Assembly: GCA_002352055.1 (NCBI GenBank)
Contig: DEHS01000024.1
Coordinates: forward strand, 1 to 10,423
From: Legionellaceae bacterium UBA2794
GTDB taxonomy: Bacteria; Pseudomonadota; Gammaproteobacteria; Legionellales; Legionellaceae
Reading direction: 5' to 3'
Length of the DNA stretch: 10,423 nucleotides
Positions within the stretch are counted from its first letter, which is position 1. Each line of letters starts with the position of its first letter. The notes under the pieces are model-generated. The model did no database searches and was not told where the DNA came from. It worked only from the letters and a program-made list of their open reading frames with translations. This document shows positions 6,178-10,423 of the stretch, in pieces. Made by a program: the position numbers and the translations under genes.

Positions 6178-7947
6178 ATGAAAAATCATGTTCCCATCAA
6201 GACCAGTCTACTCTATAAGCGTTTGTTTACCTATGTGAAACCATTTTGGACTGTGCTTTTATTAGGTATATTGGCTAACATCCTGTATTCCGCAATAGAT
6301 GCAGGTTTTACCTACATGACCATGCCTTTTTTAGATAAGGGTTTTATCAATCTTGATTTGGCTTTTGTCAATAAAATACCCCTGATTGTGTTGGTTGGTA
6401 TCACTCTTCGAGGCACGGTAAGTTCTATAGGCAGTTACTGCATGACCTGGGTGGCCCGATCGGTAGTGAAAGAGCTTCGTCAACGAGTTTTTGCTCATAT
6501 CGTTCATTTACCTGCAGATTTTTATGATGAAGCGACCTCAGGTCAAATGCTGTCGAAAATACTATACGATGTGGAACAAGTAGCCCAGGTTAGTGCGGAT
6601 GCATTAACGGATTTTGTGCAGAATGTATGCCTGGTAATTGGTTTAATTACTGTAATGATGATGATTTGCTGGCAACTTTCGTTAATGTTTTTATTGACCG
6701 TTCCATTCGTAGGCTTAATTGTTAATTACACCAATAAACGCGTGCGGAGAATCAGCCATCGTGTCCAGCAAACCATGGGTGAAGTAACAGAAATCGCCAG
6801 TGAGGCTATTGAAGGATATAAGGTAGTAAGAGTATTTGGTGGTGCAGGTTATGAAAAAGGGAAATTCAATCAGGCTACTGAGCACTCACGTCAAAACGAC
6901 ATGAAAGTTGCGGTGAGTAAAGCGGTAAATGTATCCGGAGTTCAGGCAGTAATTGCAATAGGTATTGCAGCGATTATTTTCGCTGCCATTCAACTGTCTA
7001 CGGTCATTGTCATCACTGCCGGTTCGTTTCTGGCAATAATTGCTGCCATGTTGCAATTAATTAAGCCTATGAAAACCTTAACTACTTTAAATGCTACCAT
7101 TCAACGGGGATTAGCGGGTGCAGAAAGTGTGTTTAATTTACTGGATTTACCTTTAGAACTAGATAACGGTATTGTTCTGGCCTCTAAAGCACACGGTAAA
7201 ATTGAATTTAAAGAGGTAACCTATGCATATAGAAAAGGACATAACGTATTACATCATTTAAATTTTACCCTGGAGGCCGGTAAATCGGTAGCTCTGGTCG
7301 GGCACTCTGGCAGTGGTAAAACAACAGTAGCAAGCCTGTTACCTCGCTTTTATGAAGTGACCCAGGGGTCTATTATTTTGGATGATATTCCTATTAATAA
7401 GCTTAGTTTAGGCAGTTTACGTGAACAGATGGCACTGGTAAGTCAAAATGTGACCCTTTTTAATGATACCTTAGCCAATAATATTGCTTATGGCCGATTA
7501 GATGTCAGTCGACAGCAAATTATTAATGCGGCCAAATTGGCCTATGCGGATGAATTTATTACCAAATTGCCCGAAGGATATGACACGCGAGTAGGGGAGA
7601 ATGGTGTTTTGTTATCCGGAGGTCAAAGACAACGAATTGCAATAGCTCGAGCGATATTAAAAGACGCACCCATTTTAATTCTTGATGAGGCAACATCTGC
7701 TCTGGATAGTGAGTCCGAGCGTTATATTCAGGCTGCTCTAGAGCAGGTAATGAAAAACCGTACTACTTTAGTTATTGCGCATCGACTGTCAACGATTAAG
7801 CATGCAGATAAAATTATCGTGATGCAACACGGTCGTATTGTAGAGCAGGGCACCCATCAGGAGCTGCTGGATTTAAAGGGTCATTATACTCAATTGTATC
7901 AGGTGCAACAGTTAGGCATGGTAAAAACTGAGGAAGCAGTAGCCTGA
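6178..7947 (+). CDS. msbA: Lipid A-core ABC flippase
   Basis: MsbA is a homodimeric inner-membrane ABC exporter that flips the core-lipid A glycolipid to the periplasmic face using ATP. The 589-residue chain has an N-terminal six-helix membrane domain (about 20-300, helices near 23-45, 66-88, 145-165, 167-187, 253-275, 277-297) and a C-terminal ATPase. Complete nucleotide-binding motifs are visible: Walker A GHSGSGKTT (375-383), Q-loop Gln423, signature LSGGQRQR (479-486), Walker B ILILDEATSALD (499-510, catalytic Glu504) and the switch His535 in AHR. Length and start match E. coli MsbA (582). The loop FYDEATSGQMLSKILYDVEQV-like region (115-135) is the usual coupling-helix segment. No clear ribosome site precedes the ATG. 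A TATAAA (6161-6166) only 11 bases upstream suggests a very short leader, if it is a -10 box. The stop overlaps the lpxK start by one base (TGATG). Confidence 0.95.
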   Translation: MKNHVPIKTSLLYKRLFTYVKPFWTVLLLGILANILYSAIDAGFTYMTMPFLDKGFINLDLAFVNKIPLIVLVGITLRGTVSSIGSYCMTWVARSVVKELRQRVFAHIVHLPADFYDEATSGQMLSKILYDVEQVAQVSADALTDFVQNVCLVIGLITVMMMICWQLSLMFLLTVPFVGLIVNYTNKRVRRISHRVQQTMGEVTEIASEAIEGYKVVRVFGGAGYEKGKFNQATEHSRQNDMKVAVSKAVNVSGVQAVIAIGIAAIIFAAIQLSTVIVITAGSFLAIIAAMLQLIKPMKTLTTLNATIQRGLAGAESVFNLLDLPLELDNGIVLASKAHGKIEFKEVTYAYRKGHNVLHHLNFTLEAGKSVALVGHSGSGKTTVASLLPRFYEVTQGSIILDDIPINKLSLGSLREQMALVSQNVTLFNDTLANNIAYGRLDVSRQQIINAAKLAYADEFITKLPEGYDTRVGENGVLLSGGQRQRIAIARAILKDAPILILDEATSALDSESERYIQAALEQVMKNRTTLVIAHRLSTIKHADKIIVMQHGRIVEQGTHQELLDLKGHYTQLYQVQQLGMVKTEEAVA

Positions 7948-8918
7948 TGTCCTCTTTTCTGAATAAATTATGGTATGGCGAACACCCTTTACGTTGGGTG
8001 CTGCTGCCTTTATCCTGGGGTTATAAATTAATCACCCTGGTTAGACGCTGGTATTTACAGCATTTTTGCCAGATCCTCAGCTCCGTCCCCCTGATAGTGG
8101 TGGGCAATATTTCAGTAGGCGGAGTGGGCAAGACGCCTTTGGTTATTGAGCTTGCACATAAAATCCGGCAAAAAGGGTTAAACGTTGGTATTGTAAGCAG
8201 AGGATATGGCGCGCGAATCACTACTTTTCCCCATGAAATTCAATTAAATGATACTGCAGTAGATGTAGGTGATGAGCCATTAATGATCGCTCAAAAAACT
8301 AGATGCCCAGTCGTTATCGCGCCGGATCGAGCCAAAGCAGTGGAATACCTGATTAAAAAACACCAAATCCAAATTATAATCAGTGATGATGGCCTGCAAC
8401 ATTATCGCATGGGACGTGCTGTAGAAATTGCAGTCATAGATGGCATGCGCGGGCTTGGCAATGGGTTGTGTTTACCGGCAGGCCCATTAAGAGAATCGAA
8501 GAAACGTTTGCGTCAGGTTGATTTTATTGTGGTGAATGAGGGGGTATGGGAAAATGCATATCCTATGAAATTATACCCCGGTGAAATAAAAAATCTTGCA
8601 AATGAAGTAACAATTAGTCCTAATGAATTAAAAGGCTCTATAGTGGCACTTGCTGCAATAGGAAATCCACAACGTTTTTATTCCACTTTAAGTCATTTAG
8701 GGATAGAATTTACTCCGGTCTCTTATCCCGATCATTATCAGTTTACGCCTCAGGATTTAAACTTTAACGGATCGCCGATTATTATGACAGAAAAGGATGC
8801 GGTAAAATGTCGGTCTTTTTCATCAGACAAATTGTATTATTTACCTGTTGACGCAGTTTTAGATGATGCTTTTTGGAACGCATTATGGTCCCATCAACAA
8901 TTAAAAGGTTTTTGTTAA
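7947..8918 (+). CDS. lpxK: Tetraacyldisaccharide 4'-kinase
   Basis: LpxK phosphorylates the 4' position of the tetraacyl disaccharide-1-phosphate to give lipid IVA, the sixth step of the Raetz lipid A pathway, on the cytosolic face of the inner membrane. The 323-residue length matches E. coli (328). The N-terminal segment (about 15-30) is hydrophobic and serves as the membrane anchor. VVGNISVGGVGKTPLV (51-66) holds the family's P-loop. SRGYG (84-88), VGDEPLMIA (107-115), SDDGLQHYRM (146-155) and LPAGPLRE (176-183) are conserved family segments. Translation is probably coupled to msbA through the TGATG overlap. The msbA-lpxK pair is a widespread arrangement in gammaproteobacteria, which supports both assignments. 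Confidence 0.96.
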   Translation: MSSFLNKLWYGEHPLRWVLLPLSWGYKLITLVRRWYLQHFCQILSSVPLIVVGNISVGGVGKTPLVIELAHKIRQKGLNVGIVSRGYGARITTFPHEIQLNDTAVDVGDEPLMIAQKTRCPVVIAPDRAKAVEYLIKKHQIQIIISDDGLQHYRMGRAVEIAVIDGMRGLGNGLCLPAGPLRESKKRLRQVDFIVVNEGVWENAYPMKLYPGEIKNLANEVTISPNELKGSIVALAAIGNPQRFYSTLSHLGIEFTPVSYPDHYQFTPQDLNFNGSPIIMTEKDAVKCRSFSSDKLYYLPVDAVLDDAFWNALWSHQQLKGFC

Positions 8919-8919
8919 T

Positions 8920-9867
8920 ATGATGATAGTGTCACGCGCTATGAATATTTTGCTTGCGGTTGTTTTTTTGTATGGCTCTGCAGTCTTTGCTGAGGAAGAA
9001 GAAGTGAGCGCCATTTTACAACCTGTTGAACCATTGGTGGGAAGCTGGGCTTTTTCAGGCATGGTAAGCAATGAAAGCGGCGATCGGTATGGTTATTTTT
9101 TCCAAATGCAAAGACAGGGTTCCAATTTCCATGTAAAAACCGCCCTGATTGATGGTGTCACCAATCAACTGGTATTGTTTTATGAAAACTCAGAAAAGAT
9201 AGAAAAATCAACGCAGCTAAACTGGCATGTGGGGCGTTCTTTCATTCGTTACAATCCAATTAATGACAGCTGGATATTTGGGGTTAAAACTGAAGAGGAT
9301 AAGGGCTTTAACTTTAAAGTCGATATGTTGAAACAGGCAAGTAACGAAAATGAAACGCTGATGTTAAGACCCGGAATACAACTGCAGGCCTTGCAAACAA
9401 GTCGTTTAAATGGCCATATTCAAACTGGCCCTGATATCAAAGAGCAATTTGTAACGGGTAATAATGCCTGGTTTGGCAAAGTATGGTTTAGCACTGATCA
9501 ACATCGATCGCATGACATCAGTACCGCTTTTTGTCGGTTAGCAAACGATAATGGGTTTTATTCTGCTAATTTAAAAGAAGCGGATGCTACAGGTGCTGCT
9601 GTCGCTGGGTGGAGGGATGCAGGCGGTAATAAGGTAAAAATGTCACAATTTATTTCTATAAAACCCCTTGCTGACAACCAATGTCAACTTAATATTGGTT
9701 TACCTAAACTGAGTTTAAAAGTAATGAATACCTTAAAACATGAGGAAAATTCACCTCTTTCAGTAGCCGGTTTTTCAAAAGATAATCCTAAAGGATTTTG
9801 CTTTGTAACAGAACAGTCTTTTAATCAACTCAATGAAGCAGCAATTGTGGTTCCTTCCATAGGGTAA
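8920..9867 (+). CDS. Exported protein, possibly lipocalin/AttH-like, in the lipid A operon
   Basis: This 315-residue protein starts one base after the lpxK stop. An AAAAGG ribosome site (8903-8908) lies inside lpxK, 11 bases from the ATG. Residues 1-24 form a signal peptide: Arg6, then the hydrophobic core MNILLAVVFLYGSA, then AVFA before Glu25, a standard signal peptidase I site. No lipobox Cys is present, so it should be periplasmic or secreted, not a lipoprotein. The mature part is rich in beta-strand-like alternation, with 'LVGSWAFSGMVSNESG' (39-54) and 'NWHVGRSFIRYNPINDSWIFGV', which recall the two-lobed lipocalin-like AttH/CrtC (carotenoid hydratase-type) fold. This likeness is tentative. 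Cotranscription with lpxK and msbA suggests an envelope role, perhaps lipid handling. An internal start at Met8 (8941) lacks a ribosome site and would lose the charged n-region. Confidence 0.8.
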   Translation: MMIVSRAMNILLAVVFLYGSAVFAEEEEVSAILQPVEPLVGSWAFSGMVSNESGDRYGYFFQMQRQGSNFHVKTALIDGVTNQLVLFYENSEKIEKSTQLNWHVGRSFIRYNPINDSWIFGVKTEEDKGFNFKVDMLKQASNENETLMLRPGIQLQALQTSRLNGHIQTGPDIKEQFVTGNNAWFGKVWFSTDQHRSHDISTAFCRLANDNGFYSANLKEADATGAAVAGWRDAGGNKVKMSQFISIKPLADNQCQLNIGLPKLSLKVMNTLKHEENSPLSVAGFSKDNPKGFCFVTEQSFNQLNEAAIVVPSIG

Positions 9868-9878
9868 TAGTTAATAGC

Positions 9879-10423
9879 TTACATCTGTTTTTCGGGAAGA
9901 AAATGAACCAGAACACTTGCTAAAATACAGGCTGCAGGGATAATTAATAAGGCACCCTGATAATCTGGCAGGGTAGGCTTTTGATTAAATAAATCCAGTA
10001 ATAAACCTACCAGAGGCTGGAGTAGCGGTGCTGAAAGCATCGCTAGAGTGTTAGTAAATCCGGTACAGGTTGATAGAGCTTCCGGGGGAGCCAGTTCATT
10101 AGATATAGAATAGGCCAACATGTAAGCACCGCAACATAATCCTATGGCAAACATTAAAGAACCCATTAATAGCGTGTTATGGGTGGGCATGTAGAGTGTA
10201 ATCAGTACCAATATGGCCGTGGATATACAAGAGGCATGGATTAACGGTTTACGCTTATTAAAATACATCGATAACTGCCCAAATACAGGACAACTCAGGC
10301 CTGCTCCTAATAAAATCATAGAGGTTAGGATACTTGCAACTTTAATCGTGCAATCCAGTTTTAGTTGAATAAAAGGAACAGCCCACATAGCACCAAATAC
10401 GGTAATGACCGAAAACTCCAAAC
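9879..10423 (-). CDS. MFS transporter, C-terminal half (cut by window edge)
   Basis: About 180 residues are visible, with six hydrophobic helices (about 3-20, 29-50, 58-77, 82-107, 117-142, 154-174 of the visible part). This is the C-terminal six-helix half of a major facilitator carrier. GQLSMYFNKRKP (48-59) is the motif A-like loop that normally follows the first helix pair of each half, and 'AMWAVPFIQ' resembles carriers common in Legionella and Coxiella. The frame stays open to the window edge; a TTG at 10421 could be read as a start but is an artefact of truncation. The substrate is unknown. The stop lies 11 bases from that of the convergent exported-protein gene, with no terminator hairpin between them. 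Confidence 0.85.
   Translation of the reverse strand, partial: LEFSVITVFGAMWAVPFIQLKLDCTIKVASILTSMILLGAGLSCPVFGQLSMYFNKRKPLIHASCISTAILVLITLYMPTHNTLLMGSLMFAIGLCCGAYMLAYSISNELAPPEALSTCTGFTNTLAMLSAPLLQPLVGLLLDLFNQKPTLPDYQGALLIIPAACILASVLVHFLPEKQM

Noticed and set aside
9868..9878. Terminator between the convergent exported-protein and MFS genes
   Set aside because: Only 11 bases separate the stops, and no stable hairpin with a T run is visible there.
10419..10421. TTG as the start of the MFS protein
   Set aside because: The frame is open to the window edge and only the C-terminal six helices are present; the real start lies beyond the window.

Overview
The window looks like chromosomal DNA of a Legionella-type gammaproteobacterium. 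This is inferred from moderately AT-rich coding, from protein sequences with a Legionellaceae look (class 2 PyrD, MsbA, LpxK and a W-x-V-P-F type MFS carrier), from palindromic GTAG-headed repeats, and from a short, polar, NLS-like protein of the kind common in Legionella. No database could be searched, so the genus is a judgement and not a proof. Coding density is high and no stretch over 300 bases lacks a gene.

Left region (1-2711). The first 141 bases hold three copies or part-copies of a REP-like palindrome in alternating orientation. They lie directly behind the stop of a leftward gene for an unrecognised 249-residue soluble protein (142-891). A divergent intergenic region carries a plausible sigma-70 promoter for a rightward 559-residue acyl-CoA dehydrogenase of the AidB-like branch (1032-2711).

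Middle region (2712-5981). After a terminator-like hairpin and a small dyad comes a compact rightward operon: a SAM-dependent methyltransferase (2875-3558), pyrD (3583-4584, pyrimidine synthesis) and a GNAT acetyltransferase (4584-5360) that overlaps pyrD by one base. It converges on a leftward 199-residue gene (5382-5981), with both stop codons inside one perfect 9-bp inverted repeat. That 199-residue protein carries a bipartite NLS-like basic motif and a Ser/Asp/Glu/Thr-rich C terminus. It is the best candidate in the window for an undescribed host-directed (Dot/Icm-type) effector.

Right region (5982-10423). A 196-base AT-rich divergent spacer with a TTACAT/ATGTAA dyad precedes a tightly packed envelope operon: msbA (lipid A-core flippase), lpxK (lipid A 4'-kinase, one-base overlap) and a signal-peptide-bearing 315-residue protein starting one base after lpxK. 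The first two genes act in succession on lipid A: LpxK phosphorylates the tetraacyl disaccharide precursor and MsbA flips the finished lipid A-core. The third is an exported protein of uncertain, possibly lipocalin/AttH-like fold, whose placement suggests an envelope role. The operon converges on the C-terminal half of a leftward MFS transporter cut by the window edge.
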